Source of the DNA: Humulus lupulus
Taxonomy: Eukaryota; Streptophyta; Magnoliopsida; Rosales; Cannabaceae
Assembly: GCF_963169125.1 (NCBI RefSeq)
Contig: NC_084796.1
Span: 217,458,448-217,522,447, forward strand
Direction: 5' to 3'
DNA length: 64,000 bases
Shown: positions 12,718 through 23,460 of the stretch, one piece after another
Position numbering within the stretch: position 1 is the stretch's first letter
Layout of the letters: every line of letters starts with the position of its first letter
Position numbers and translations under genes: made by a program
Notes under the pieces: generated by a model
What the model saw: the letters and a program-made list of their open reading frames with translations, nothing else
Told to the model about the DNA's origin: nothing
Databases searched by the model: none

Positions 12718-13606
12718 TTTGTCATTTTCATAACGACTATGGCCATGACACCAACGAGTACAACCAACTTAAGGATGAGATTGAGTTCCTTATCAAACAA
12801 GGACACCTGAGAAGGTATGTGCGAGCAGCTGGAGGTTCTCAGTGAGAGGCTCAAGGAGGCAACGCACAGGAAACTATACGCCAGTACTCGCCCCCTTTAC
12901 AACCAGCTCCAGTTGCTGGTACATTAATGACCATCTGCGGAGGACCACACATAGCAGGTGAAAGTGGGAAGATGAGAGAAAGGTATACTCGAACCTTCCG
13001 TCACAACCAGGATATTGAAATGCTGAACGTAGAGGAGCGAACTCCCAAAAAAGCTCGAACAAAGTAAGAATCGATAACTTTCTCTGAGCTTGACGCTCAA
13101 CATGTTCGATTCCCCCATTAAGATCCATTGGTCGTGGACGTCCAGATTGCCAATATGATGGTTAAGTGGGTGTTAGTAAATACAAGAAGCTCAGCAACAT
13201 TCTGTATAAATCTTCATTGGAGAGGATGAAATTGTCAGTGCAAGATTTGGAACCATGCAACCAAACCATTTATGGTTTTTCCGGTGAAGGGCTCGCCCCA
13301 ACTGGGTCGATCAGGCTTCCAGTCATAGCAGGAACTGCACCTGCGAATGAGACATTACTCGCTACTTTCATAGTAGTTGATTTTCCTTCTCCATATGATC
13401 ATATGATTGGAAGGGCTATTCTAGTCGACCTGCAAGCCGTGACCTTAGTCTGGCACTTGGCCAAGAAATTCCCAACCGACGCAGGAGTGGGATGCGTGTT
13501 GGGAAACCAGCAAGAAGCGCGGGAATGTTATAATTCCTCAATCACCAAGGCAAGAAGAGGTGGATTGGGGGGAAAATCCGAGAAAAAGGTTGTTGTTGGC
13601 AAATGA
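12718..13606 (+). pseudogene. Tat-1 zinc knuckle and aspartic protease region, broken
   Basis: CHFHNDYGHDTNEY (about 12720-12763) resembles the Tat-type zinc knuckle, but its last Cys is Tyr. A retropepsin-like segment follows: the expected D-N-G/T-G-S-S active-site block reads VLVNTRSSA near 13170, so the catalytic Asp is lost. After a frameshift the downstream part is well preserved (LYKSSLERMKLSVQDLEP, GSIRLPVIAG, FIVVDFPSPYDHMIGR), ending at 13606. This enzyme would cleave the Gag-Pol polyprotein; the copy cannot be active as read. Confidence 0.8.
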
Positions 13607-13763
13607 AGTACAAGCATAATCAAGTGAATAGGTCACCACATAGGGTGTTGACCAAAGTGAGGATAGAGACTTAGATCCTCACTTTAGGGATTTTGAAGAA
13701 AATTTTGGACCCATGGAGGACCGCGAGGAGGTCCAATTATAAGATGCAGATCCGACCAGGGTT

Positions 13764-14674
13764 GTGAAATTCGGTAAAAACTTAAAGACAACAACGAAAA
13801 ATAAACTGGTGGAATTTTTTAAGGAGAACCAGGAGGTGTTTTCCTGGTCGCATAAAGATATGGTTGGGATAGACCCAGTGATGATCAACCATGTCTTAAA
13901 TATAGACAAAAGCTTTCCACATGTACAACAAAAAACAAGGCTCCTCGACAAAGACAGATCGAAGGCCCTAAAAGATGAAGTCGAGAAGCTGAAGGAAAAC
14001 AGATTCATTAGGGTAGCGTTTTATCCATCTTGGGTCTCTAATATTGTACTGGTTCCCAAGTCGAATGGCAGGTGGAGGGCGTTCGTGGATTTCCGAGACC
14101 TTAATAAAGCATGCCCGAAAGATTGTTTCCCGCTTCCAAGGATCGACCAGCTGGTCGATGCTACATCAGGGCATTAAATTTTATCATTCATGGACGCATA
14201 CTTTGGGTACAATAAAATCAGTATGCATCCACTTGATGAGGATCACACTGGCTTTTGAACAGATATATGACTTTATAGTTACAAAGTAATGCCCTTCGGT
14301 TTGAAAAACGCTGGTGTGACTTACCAACGACTGGTCAACCATATGCTCAAAGAGCTAATCGGCGTTAGCAGGGAAGTATATGTCGATGACATGCTGGTTA
14401 AGTCAAAGAAAACTGAAGAACGCGTCGAGGACCTTCGAAAATGCTTCAACATCTTGAATAAATATCAGATGAAGCTAAACCCCCTCAAGTGTTCCTTTGG
14501 TGTTGGATTAGGGAAATTTTTGGGATTCATAGTAAACTCGTGAGGATTCGAGGCAAATCCCGAAAAGATTCAGGCCCTGATCGAGATGCAGTCTCCTGCC
14601 AAGATTAAAGATGTTCAAAGCCTAACTAGGAGGATCGCTGCCCTGAGTAGATTCATATCTAAGTCAACGGACAA
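13764..14674 (+). pseudogene. pol: Tat-1 reverse transcriptase domain, broken
   Basis: Classic gypsy RT blocks are in order: VLVPKSNGRWRAFVDFRDLN, CPKDCFPLPRIDQLVDATSG, MPFGLKNAGVTYQRLVNHM, the catalytic EVYVDDMLVKSK with both Asp present, and NPLKCSFGVGLGKFLGF. The frame from 13764 to 14543 is constant but carries a TAA at 14175 and further stops near 14265-14288. A TGA at 14541 replaces the usual Arg before GFEANPEKI. The frame then shifts before 14675. It reverse-transcribes element RNA in the particle. Confidence 0.9.
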
Positions 14675-15367
14675 GTGTGTCTTATTTTTCAATCACTTAA
14701 GGGCAACAAGAAGTTTGAATGGAAAGAAGAGTGCGAACAGGCTTTTCAGGCGCTAAAGTCCAACATGTTGCAACCACCAATCTTGTCCAAGCCAGTCGAA
14801 AAGGAAACTCTGTTCATCTATTTGGTAGTCATAGAATATGCTGCTAGTGCTGTTTTAATCATAGAAGAAGACAACGTTCAGAAAGTAGTATATTATGTGA
14901 GTAAGAGGTTAGTGGGAGCAGAATTGCGGTATCCATCCATTGAAAAGTTAGCCTATTGCTTGATTCTGGCCTCAACGAAGCTACGGACTTACTTTCAAGC
15001 TCACCCCATCGTGGTGCTCACCGACCAGCCATTGTGGAAAGTCTTGCAGAAACCAGAAGTTGTTGGTCGGTTATTAAAATGGGCAGTCGAACTAGGGCAG
15101 CTCAACATTTTTTATTCTCCACGGGCAGTTGTGAAAGGACAAGCTCTAGCAGAATTTGTCGCAAAATTAACCGGGATCCCAATTAGCGATCCGATGGAAG
15201 AAACTGAAAGTCAAAATCAAACTCTTTCCTGGAAGTTGTTCGTAGATGGCTCTTCCAACGAACACAATGCAGGAGCAGGTCTGATCTTAATTACACCCGA
15301 AGGACATTGGTTTCATTGTGCAATCAGATTCAACTTTACAGCATCCAATAATGAAGCCGAATACAAA
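14675..15367 (+). pseudogene. pol: Tat-1 RNase H plus start of second RNase H, split by Cassandra
   Basis: An open frame covers the end of the RT connection (FEWKEECEQAFQALK) and the gypsy RNase H (VVYYVSKRLVGAELRYPS, IVVLTDQPL). It then covers the first half of the second RNase H that defines Tat elements: WKLFVDGSSNEHNAGAGLIL and TASNNEAEY. It is cut at 15363-15367 (ACAAA) by the Cassandra insertion; the other half resumes at 16554. Confidence 0.88.
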
Positions 15368-16165
15368 TGTAATGCCCCACGTCACTATGGTTGCTTCCTG
15401 GAATGACGACTGGCCCTACAAACCAACACGAGTCTTTCCAACATGCTTTGTCCTCACTCGCACGCTTCCTGGGAAAACTTCCCAGGAGGTCACCCATCAT
15501 TGGATTACTCTAGGTCAAGCACGCTTAACTTTGGAGTTCTCAAGTGATGGGCTACTGAAAAGAAGATGCATCTTGTTGACATAGGTAGTACCCATCAATC
15601 CTTTTAAGCCATCTTCAACTGTGTAGTCCCATACCTACACAGTCTTAGAATCATCACACTTAACCTTCCCCACTGTGTAGTCCCATACCTACACAGTCTT
15701 AGAATCATCACACTTAACCTTCCCCAGGCGGTGTGGGATTGCACTACCATGTCACTATGACTGCTTCTTGGAATGATGACTGGCCCTACAAACCAACATG
15801 AGTATTTCTAGCGTGCTTTGTCCTCACTCGCACGCTTCATGGGAAAACTTCCCAGGAGGTCACCCATCATTGGATTACTCTAGGTCAAGCACGCTTAACT
15901 TTGGAGTTCTCAAGTGATGGGCTACCAAAAAGAAGATGCATCTTGTTGGCATAGGTAGTACCCATCAATCCTTTTGAGCCCTCTTCAACTATGTAGTCCC
16001 ATACCTACACAGTCTTAGAATCATCACACTTAACCTTCCCCAGGCAGTGTGGGATTGCACAGCTTTACCCAGTCTTTCCCCCTACAGATCATGAGATATT
16101 GACTATCACAATCACCCTCCTTAGGAATCCGACGTCCCCGTCGGCCACACTTCTAGCTGGGTCAA

Positions 16166-16178
16166 GGCTCTGATACCA
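16166..16178 (-). promoter_or_regulatory. Primer-binding site of Cassandra (initiator tRNA-Met type)
   Basis: The minus strand reads TGGTATCAGAGCC two bases after the LTR end at 16181. This is complementary to the 3' end of initiator tRNA-Met, the primer known for Cassandra and many plant retrotransposons. Confidence 0.85.
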
Positions 16179-16180
16179 TT

Positions 16181-16553
16181 TGCAACGCCCCACGTCACTA
16201 TGGCTGCTTCATGGGATGACGACTGGCCCTACAAACCAACACGAGTCTTTCCAGCGTACTTTGTCCTCACTCGCACGCTTCCTGGGAAAACTTCTTAGGA
16301 GGTCACCAATCATTGGATTACTCTAGGTCAAGCACGCTTAACTTTGGAGTTCTCAAGTGATGGGCTACCGCAAAGAAGATGCATCTTGTTGGCATTGGTA
16401 GTACCCATCAATCCTTTTAAGCCATCTTCAACTGTGTAGTCCCATACCTACACAGTCTTAGAATCATCACACTTAACCTTCCCCAAGCGGTGTGGGATTG
16501 CACAGCTTTTCCCGGTCTTTCCCACTACGGATCATGAGATACTGACTATCACA
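16181..16553 (-). repeat. Cassandra 5' LTR with 5S rRNA-like segment
   Basis: 373-bp LTR starting TGTGATAGTCAGTATCTC on the minus strand. The part at about 16367-16290 reads AGTTAAGCGTGCTTGACC and GGTGACCTCCTAAGAAG, close to the internal promoter region and 3' half of plant 5S rRNA (AGTTAAGCGTGCTTGGGC, GGTGACCTCCTGGGAAG). The same segment occurs at about 15925-15849 and 15553-15475. In Cassandra this region is known to keep Pol III promoter boxes; activity here is not tested. Confidence 0.85.
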
Positions 16554-16870
16554 ACGAAGCTCTGCTTGCAAGATTAAGACTAACCAAAGACATGGATATA
16601 AAGTCACTAGAAATTTATAGTGATTCCCAGCTAGTGGTTAATCAAATTATGGGAGAGTATCAGGCTAGGGGTCTCAATATGGTTGCTTATTTGAGCAAAG
16701 AAAAAGGCTTATTGGCACAGTTTGAAAGGTATACTCTCCAATAGGTGCCTCGCGATTATAATTTAAATGTTGATGCCTTGACCAAGCTGGCAAGCGCGAA
16801 AGATGCTGACACCTTGAACATAGTACCAGTTGAACATTTTTCGGCACCGAGTATTCGAGCAGGAGATTCT
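16554..16870 (+). pseudogene. pol: Tat-1 second RNase H, C-terminal half
   Basis: This continues the domain interrupted by Cassandra: EALLARLRLTKDMDIKSLE, IYSDSQLVVNQIMGEYQARG, then a TAG at about 16741 where a Gln is expected, then VPRDYNLNVDALTKLASAKD. The DSQLVV and NVDAL blocks hold the later catalytic acidic residues. Apart from the inserted element and the stop, it is well preserved. Confidence 0.87.
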
Positions 16871-18134
16871 TCACTGGTCATTCAAGTGATAGACACATTG
16901 ATGACACCCATCATTGAATACCTGGAACAAGGATTGCTGCCAGCGGAAAGAAACAAAGCGAGGACTCTCCAGAGACAATCGACTCGATTTATCCTGGTCA
17001 ACAGAATTTTATATAGAAGAGGGTACTTGATTCCTTTGTTGCGGTGTGTTTCTGAGGAGAAAGCCAAGGAATTGATGCAAGAGGTCCACGTAGGTTTCTA
17101 TGGAGATCACGCTGGGGGGCAGAGTTTGTTGAAAAATATTTTTAAGGCAAGGGTATTTCTTGCCTACTATGAATGAGGACTCTATGGATTTCGTTCGAAA
17201 ATGCGACAAGTGGCAAAGATTCTCCAAGATACCTCGAGCAGCCCTAAATGAGCTCAAACAGATGCAAAGCCCGTGGCCATTCACAATATTTGGGATTGAT
17301 TTGATCGAGTCTTTACCCACATGAAAAGGGAATGTCAAATATGCAATAGTTGTTGTTGACTACTTTACAAAGTGGGCCAAAGCTGAGCCATTAGCAACAA
17401 TAATGACTAAGAAAGTATTGGATTTTGTTGTCAAGAATATCGTGTGTCGATATGGGTTGCCAAGGAAAATTTTCTTGGATAATGGCACACAATTTGACAG
17501 TGATCTTTTCACTGATTTCTGTGAGAAGCATGGGATTATAAAAAGTTTTTCATCAGTAGCTCATCCATAAGCAAATGGATAGGTTGAGGCTGTCAACAAG
17601 ACTTTGAAGGACACGGTGAAGAAAAGGCTCGAAGAAGAAAAAGGGGGATGGCCAGAACAATTACCAGAAGTCCTTTGGTCGTATAGAACATCACATCGAA
17701 CAGCAACAAGCCATACTCCATTTTCATTGGCCTATGGGTATGAGGCCATGTTGCTTGTTGAGCTCAACCCACCATCAAATAGAAGGTTGACATACGATCA
17801 AAGCACTAATGATCAATTATTGATGGAGTCCTTGGACTTGGTTGATGAAAGGCGCGAGCAAGCTCAATTTCGAGTGGTAGCTTACCAGCAAAAGGTCGCT
17901 CGATATTTTAACTCTAAAGTACGCAAAAGAAAGTTTAACGTGGGAGATTTGATACTTAGAAGAGTTTTTCTCAACACTCGCGATTAGGTTGCCAGAGTGC
18001 TCGGACCAAAATGGGAGGGTCTGTATCAGATTGAAGAAATTTTTCAACCAGGCACATATAAACTTGCTCGTTTAAATGGATATCTCATTCCTTGCTATTG
18101 GAATGGAGAACACCTACGCAAGTATTATCAATAA
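16871..18134 (+). pseudogene. pol: Tat-1 integrase, broken
   Basis: It inserts cDNA into chromosomes. An N-terminal zinc-binding part is visible (EVHVGFYGDHAGGQ), but its CxxC reads CDKW, so one Cys is lost. A frameshift near 17165 precedes the core. The core keeps VVVDYFTKWAKAEPL, FLDNGTQFDSD and the Glu after ANG (VEAVNKTLKD). Stops are at 17322, at two sites near 17568-17582, and at 17985. The C-terminal part has KVRKRKFNVGDLILRRVF, RVLGPKWEGLYQIEEI and NGEHLRKYYQ, then TAA at 18132. Confidence 0.88.
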
Positions 18135-18576
18135 ATAGTTCTTTTTAAAGAACTGGCTTGTATTAATTTCACTTTTTACAAGTTTATGAACAAGGGCTAG
18201 TCAATTATATGACTAGTCGCTTACAAGTGTAAGATCAATTTTTGATCACTCGTACAGACACGATTTTTTCCATTTATTACGAGAAATAAAAGGAACTGTG
18301 TGCAGCCAGTTATTCTTGTCAAATTAATGTATTTATTACAAGCATTTGTTCATTACGTGTTTTGTTTTGCTATATTACCGTTATTGATTATGAGTACGCG
18401 AGCAGTAATGTTCGAACAATACTTGGTCATGGCAAGTGACCGAGAACCCTAAGCTCCTCGATCACTTAGGGGACATATAAGATACCAAGCAAGCAAAGCA
18501 TATCAACAGGCATATGTAAACACACGAGCAAAATAAGGGAAATCATACTACGGTACTTAGAGTATTTTTCAAAAAA
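18135..18576 (+). other. Tat-1 post-integrase non-coding stretch
   Basis: No ORF. It lies between the integrase stop and a nested solo LTR and is presumably part of the long 3' untranslated region of the element. Confidence 0.5.
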
Positions 18577-19276
18577 TTTAGTGTTGACTGTGTTTTTAGC
18601 CAACGACGTGAGAACGTCAAAAACGATAAACCTTCAAGAGAATTTAAACGACACAGACAGTTTAATCAAGAAAAGTAAATAACACAGGAGATTTTATAGT
18701 GGTTCAGCCCCGATCAGTCGGTAATAGCCTAATCCACTTAGAGTTGTGATTATAGATCTGTACTCAAGATCAGATGAACTGGGCCAACTGAGTTTCTTCA
18801 GTACAGATTGCAAAAATACAAGAATTCTTTCAAATGCCAGCACTTCTCTCTCTAGAATACTCAGACCCAAATTTTCCCAAAAAGTCTCCAAAGAAGCAGC
18901 CTTTCTAATCCCATAAGCCATATATTTATAGGCTTAGGATCATACATCTGATATCCCCTAGAATCGGGATATTTTATTATATTTATTACATTTAAATTAC
19001 AAAAAACATTCAAAATGTAACAAAACTCCCAATTTGTGGGAAGAATGAGAGATTCCCGCGTGTGCCAAGACCGGTTCTTGTTGAAGCTGTTTCTGGGAAT
19101 CTTGACTTAGTCCTCCTCTATCTGGTCGACCCATATCTCCTACTGACCACTCATGCAAGTGCTGGTCGGACACATGCATGCTGGAAATATGCAAGTGCTG
19201 GTAGGACAAGCATTTGCTGGTCGGACATGTGCATGGTGGTAGGACATGTGCATGCTGGTAGGACATGCACTCCTTT

Positions 19277-19390
19277 CCTCTAACATGGCACTCTCTTCTA
19301 GCATGCCATGTCTCTCCTCTAACATGGCACTTTCCTCTAGCATGCCATGTCTCTCCTCTAACATGGCACTCTCCTCTAGCATGCCATTTC
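19277..19390. repeat. 39-bp minisatellite in solo LTR
   Basis: About three copies of a unit of 39-40 bp built from CCTCTAACATGGCAC and CTAGCATGCCATGTCTCT. It contains the partial palindromes 'acatggca' and 'gcatgccatg'. Open frames on both strands here are artefacts of the repeat. Confidence 0.75.
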
Positions 19391-19450
19391 TTTATTTGGA
19401 CAACCATGCACTTGCTAGACATATGCATAAAGACCACATTCTTGGGGTCT

Positions 19451-19690
19451 CCTCGGACCAAGGTCCCTTGGGCTCTCCTCGGACCACTCTCTTGGGTTCT
19501 CCTCGGACCAAGGTCCCTTGGGGTCTCCTCGGACCAAGGTCCCTTGGGCTCTCCTCAGACTACTCTCTTGGGTTCTCCTCGGACCAAGGTCCCTTGGGCT
19601 CTCCTCGGACCAAGGTCCCTTCGGCTCTCCTCGGACCAAGGTCCGACCTCACCTTGGCCTTTCATCGGACCAAGGTCCGACCGGGCACTT
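19451..19690. repeat. 24-26-bp minisatellite in solo LTR
   Basis: At least eight copies of CCTCGGACCAAGGTCCCTTG with unit starts near 19451, 19477, 19501, 19527, 19553, 19577, 19603 and 19629, giving spacings of 24 or 26 bp. Each unit holds the palindrome GGACCAAGGTCC or a variant of it. Confidence 0.85.
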
Positions 19691-20159
19691 GGACTACTCC
19701 TCGGATGTACTTGGCTTGGACGTGACACTCTCAAGCAGTCAAAACTCTTCATCAATCTACCGGGTCACTTTATCACAACTCTGAGGAGTCAATGTATTTA
19801 TTGACTATTTAATGTGTCTTTTACGGACCATGTACTGCCATTTTTCACCTCTATTGCCACGTCATCAATCTCCATTTTTGGGGATAACATTTAGTTTAAA
19901 CTTTTGTAAAATCAAAACAAAGTGTTATGCTAAGTTCGGTCATACGAACAGATGTTATAATATTACCAAATATTATAATATCAAAACGAAATGCTTTACA
20001 CCGCGAGCAGTTACTGCTCGGGTGTAATTAATAAATTAAAAGGAAGGCTGCCTTTAGCAGCAAAATTGTCTCAACATTACGAACCGTAGTTTGTATGTTC
20101 CAGTTACAAATATAAATATATATATATATATTAATCACTAAGCAGTAGGAGGATCTGGC

Positions 20160-22597
20160 TAGGATTGATGGTCGACTGTGGTCCCCGCATCCTCATCGGT
20201 GCCTTCAATGTCAGTCGCCAGGGAGATTTCAGGAGATTCCTGAGCTTTCTTTTCCTCTTCTAGGCGAGCAACACACTTTGCCAGTTCATCTTGCTTTATC
20301 TACTCTAGAAGATAGTCAAAGTTTGCATCTGGATTGTTTTCCTAGAACAAGTAGAAGCAGTTGAAGGTCGCTCCTTTGAACTTCTCCAGATTGCAAGAGT
20401 TGGTTTCCTCGAGCAATTCAACTCACCCCTCCAGCTCAGCGGCTTCCTTTCGGCTGATCACCATGTCATCTTGAAGTTTGGTTGCCTCTTTGAAGTTAAT
20501 CTCTGAATCCTCCTTAAACTTGTCTTTGACGGTGTTAACTTTGGCCACCATTTCTTGGCACTTCTTCAGCTCCTCGCTCAGACAGACAACCTTCTCCTCG
20601 TATGCTTTGATCTCCTCTGCATGTTTTGCTTCGGTCTCCTCAGCATGGCGCCAGCTGTGGCCTATGGTCAGGATACCCTGCAAACAGAAAAGAAAAGTAA
20701 ACCAGTTAGGGGCAATTAGAGAAAATGTTGCTCGATTAAAGAAGAAACACCCTTACACTGAGGACTTCAGACAGTCCATGGCTGATGATCTGGCTGTTCT
20801 TTAGCGGAGGGAGATGCGAAAAAGCTTCCTGGCTACGCCGGTGCTTCGATAGCCTTTGCAGCTTCTCGTGGGTGGTGTTGTAGGCACCACTCAGTAGGCC
20901 GTTGGCTGAGGGTCTCCCCGCCTGCTCGAGGGGAAGGCTATTGCGAGGAGGAGGAGGAGATGTCATGGTCCCGGAAGGAGTGGGCACTAGAGGGTCCTCT
21001 GTTTGAGCTTTTTTCTTGGAGGGATCACTGCTGCTCTCCCCAGGGTGCCTCTTGCTCGCTTTCTTTTTGCTCGCAAGAGCTTCGGCATTTTTGTATATGT
21101 CAAAGGCTTCCTCAGAAGGCATGACTACAAGACAAAAACAAACGATTAGACAATGTAATTTAAATGAGTAAGGGAAATTCTAAGTAATATACCCGAGCTA
21201 TTATTACTGGTCGATACATTATTTATAGAACTACAGCTACACTCACTCTCTGCCTCGAAGAAGTCTGAATTAAAATTATTGGTCGTAAATTTAAAGTTGT
21301 CATCCTTATCAAATAAATGAAAAAGGATGGGCAAGCTATCTAAGAGTGAGAAGTCAATACCGTTCTTGTCAGAAGACTCAAGTACAGGGTTGGTATACTC
21401 TGGTAGTTTTTTCTTGCCCCTCCCATGTTGGGCAAGGGCAGCAGTAGCCCGAGGGTTACTAGATGGTTCCCGGATGGTCACTCCCATTGCTCATTGCCTC
21501 GAGGGTTGTGACACATCCTGTTGCTGCTCGGGGATTTCCTCTCCAGTGGCACTCCCCGCGGTGGACTCCCTCACTTCTTGGTGAGGTGCCAAAAGGCCGA
21601 CCAGCCTTGGATTGCTCTCGGTAACCAGCTCCTTGATGCTCTTTTCAATATTCCTCATGCTGGCCAGAGATGCGACCATCATCTCCATCTCTGGAGTAGG
21701 GTCTAGTCGGTACCATGGACCTAGACACAACATCAATGTTCTAAGGACGGTGAAGGAAAAACCAATAAAAAGAAATGACTAGAGATTGAGAAATTTACCT
21801 CCTTGTTTGAAGGCCAGGTTTTCGGCGACTAGGTCTGTCGTAAGGAAGTACTCTTGGAAGTACTTTCCTACGTTGGATTTGTAAGTAACGTCACTCAGGA
21901 ATATGCGAGCAGATTCCTGGTGACAGAAGTGGAAAAACCCCATGTTGTTCTGGTTGGGGTTGGACTTGAGATCAAACAGATAGTTGATCTCGTGTGGTGT
22001 AGGCACAAGCCATTTTTTTGTGGTTATAAAGGATATAGAGTGTTGATAACACTCTATATCCATTGGAGGTTATTTTGAAGGGGGCGACCTCGATGTAATT
22101 GGCCACTCCTTGAAAAAATTCGTGCAGGGGCAAGATCACCCCTGCCTCAATGTGAAACCTCAACCAGGCGCGTTTGCCCTTTGTTCGAATGTAGGCTTGA
22201 CTAAGGTAACCCTAGGAAGACTGTACTTCTTGAGGTATTTTGTCACCGTCCTAGCTGATATGACACTAGGAGGTGCGACATACCAATGAACTTCTACTCG
22301 AGGGCCATCGTGAGGCCGGGCTTTGGGTTGAATATATGGTGGTGGAAAATTTATAGGCTGAGGATCTTTTGAAGGATCCTCGGTGCGAGAGGCAGGTTGG
22401 TTAGAAGGCGAATAAGTCGTTTTCCTTTTTCTGCGAGCAGTGTACTTCACACAAACCATATTTGGTTGGCTGGTCGGGGGGATTTATTGTGAAGATGGAA
22501 AGTCAGAGAAAGGAAATGGCAGTTGTTCTTGATCTTCGAACAGCAACGCGAGAAGATCGTCGTATATTGGCCTCTCACCTCCCCAAGGATCGTGCAT
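20160..22597 (-). pseudogene. Antisense extra gene of Tat-1 ('putative gypsy type transposon' domain and coiled coil)
   Basis: Convergent to gag-pol, downstream of integrase. Reading starts at ATG 22597 (MHDPWGGERPIYDDLLALLF). A basic segment (KYTARRKRKTTYS, near 22440) follows. Then comes a conserved domain in pieces: RFHIEAGVILPLHEFFQGV, HEINYLFDLKSNPNQNNMG, KYFQEYFLTTDLVAENLAFK. This resembles the Pfam family named putative gypsy type transposon (Transposase_28). A Ser/Pro/Lys-rich linker (20736-21122) precedes a coiled coil of about 85 residues (EETEAKHAEEIKAYEEKVV ...), whose exon starts after TTTGCAG at 20677. Stops and a frameshift near 22040 break it. Tat-2 carries a homologous gene. 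Function unknown. Confidence 0.75.
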
Positions 22598-23241
22598 GAA
22601 TATATGAGAAGAGTAAAGGGGAAGTGAGAATCTACGACCAATAGATAGAAGAAGCGGAAAAATATGGATAACGTTGCTCGTGTATCAAAGTTAAGCTTTC
22701 ATACGACCAGTAGCATCCTAATATAAACACTACAAACATGCGAGCAGTTTGGAAAAACGGATCAAAAAGTGGAAGTGAAAAGTTTTTTTGAGAAAACTTT
22801 TCGACTCCGAAAACAGGCAGGAAAACCCCAGTTTTTACGAAACAGTAAAATCGAATTTTCACTTCAATTTCGGGCCCTAAAACAATACTCATATTTCCCA
22901 CATTAATTTCTAAGCCTCACCTAATGTTTTTTACTACCTAAAATTCCTATTCTGTCATGTTTTTGCATATGAGCCCGATTACCCAAAGTTTTTTCTCAAG
23001 AACATTAAAAACCCAAACTAGAAAACTTACAAAATGTATTCCAGATTGTATATAACAGAGAAGATGAGTTCAAAAACTTACTTGGATTGCAGTTTTCAGA
23101 GAAATCACAAAGGTTGTTGCTCGGAGCTGATTGAACGTGTCTCGGATCGCCAAAGCTTTCTGGGTTTGTCTTGGGAAGTTCTTCTAGGTTCTTGAGGAGA
23201 GAGAAGGATACAGTAAAAAGTAATAAGTGGGAAAGGAGATA

Positions 23242-23249
23242 TATTTATA
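23242..23249 (-). promoter_or_regulatory. Candidate TATA box of the Tat-1 antisense gene
   Basis: The minus strand reads GTATAAATATATCTCC. About 160 bases downstream (minus strand) is a good splice donor, CCAA|GTAAGT at 23082/23081, implying a transcribed leader exon with an intron before the ATG at 22597. The Tat-2 copy has a similar arrangement, which supports a real promoter. This is inference; no transcript is known to me. Confidence 0.5.
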
Positions 23250-23447
23250 CAGATCGTGGTGCAGTTAAAGAGGTAATGATGGGGGTAAGTTTTTGATGCA
23301 TGGGAAATCGTATTTGCCATCGAAATATTTTTGGGAAACTGTAAAGATCATGATTTTTTACTTTTCCAAAAATGTGCTGACAGGTGTGACCGGTCAGACG
23401 AATAGCTGGTTGAGTAAGTTTATTAGATGCTGGTCACAGTAAAATAA

Positions 23448-23460
23448 ACTTGGGGGCAAA
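23448..23460 (+). promoter_or_regulatory. Polypurine tract of Tat-1
   Basis: ACTTGGGGGCAAA directly precedes the 3' LTR at 23461. It primes plus-strand DNA synthesis. Tat-2 has the very similar CTTGGGGGGCAAA. Confidence 0.85.

Larger units (their letters stand above)
15368..16553 (-). mobile_element. Cassandra TRIM retrotransposon, tandem form
   Basis: A non-coding miniature retrotransposon on the minus strand, 1186 bp. It begins and ends TG...CA and sits between ACAAA (15363-15367) and ACGAA (16554-16558), a 5-bp duplication with one change. Three LTR units are visible: 16181-16553, about 15745-16110, and 15368 to about 15744. Between the first two lies a 70-bp internal domain with a tRNA-Met-type primer-binding site (TGGTATCAGAGCC) and a polypurine tract (CCTAAGGAGGGTGAT). 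Each unit carries 5S rRNA-like sequence, the hallmark of Cassandra. The leftmost unit lacks about 90 bp at its minus-strand start and has a 54-bp internal duplication (15617-15670 and 15671-15724). It splits the Tat-1 second RNase H. Confidence 0.92.
18582..19889 (-). mobile_element. Solo LTR of a Tat-type element nested in Tat-1
   Basis: 1308 bp, flanked by perfect 5-bp duplications TTTAG (18577-18581 and 19890-19894). On the minus strand it starts TGTTATCCCCAAAAATGG and ends CAGTCAACA, like the Tat-2 LTRs, and shares with them the block TTTTATAGTGGTTCAGCCC (plus strand, about 18693). A TATA box (TATAAATA on the minus strand, near 18926) lies in it. No internal domain remains, so it arose by LTR-LTR recombination. 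It is longer than the Tat-2 LTR because of two minisatellite tracts. Confidence 0.9.

Noticed and set aside
15475..16367. Functional 5S rRNA gene(s)
   Set aside because: Only the 3' half resembles 5S rRNA, with many changes, and it is embedded in Cassandra LTRs next to a primer-binding site and polypurine tract.
19246..19804. Overlapping ORFs of 159 and 179 codons (+) and 154 codons (-)
   Set aside because: They lie in minisatellites of a solo LTR; several frames are open at once because the repeats lack stop codons.
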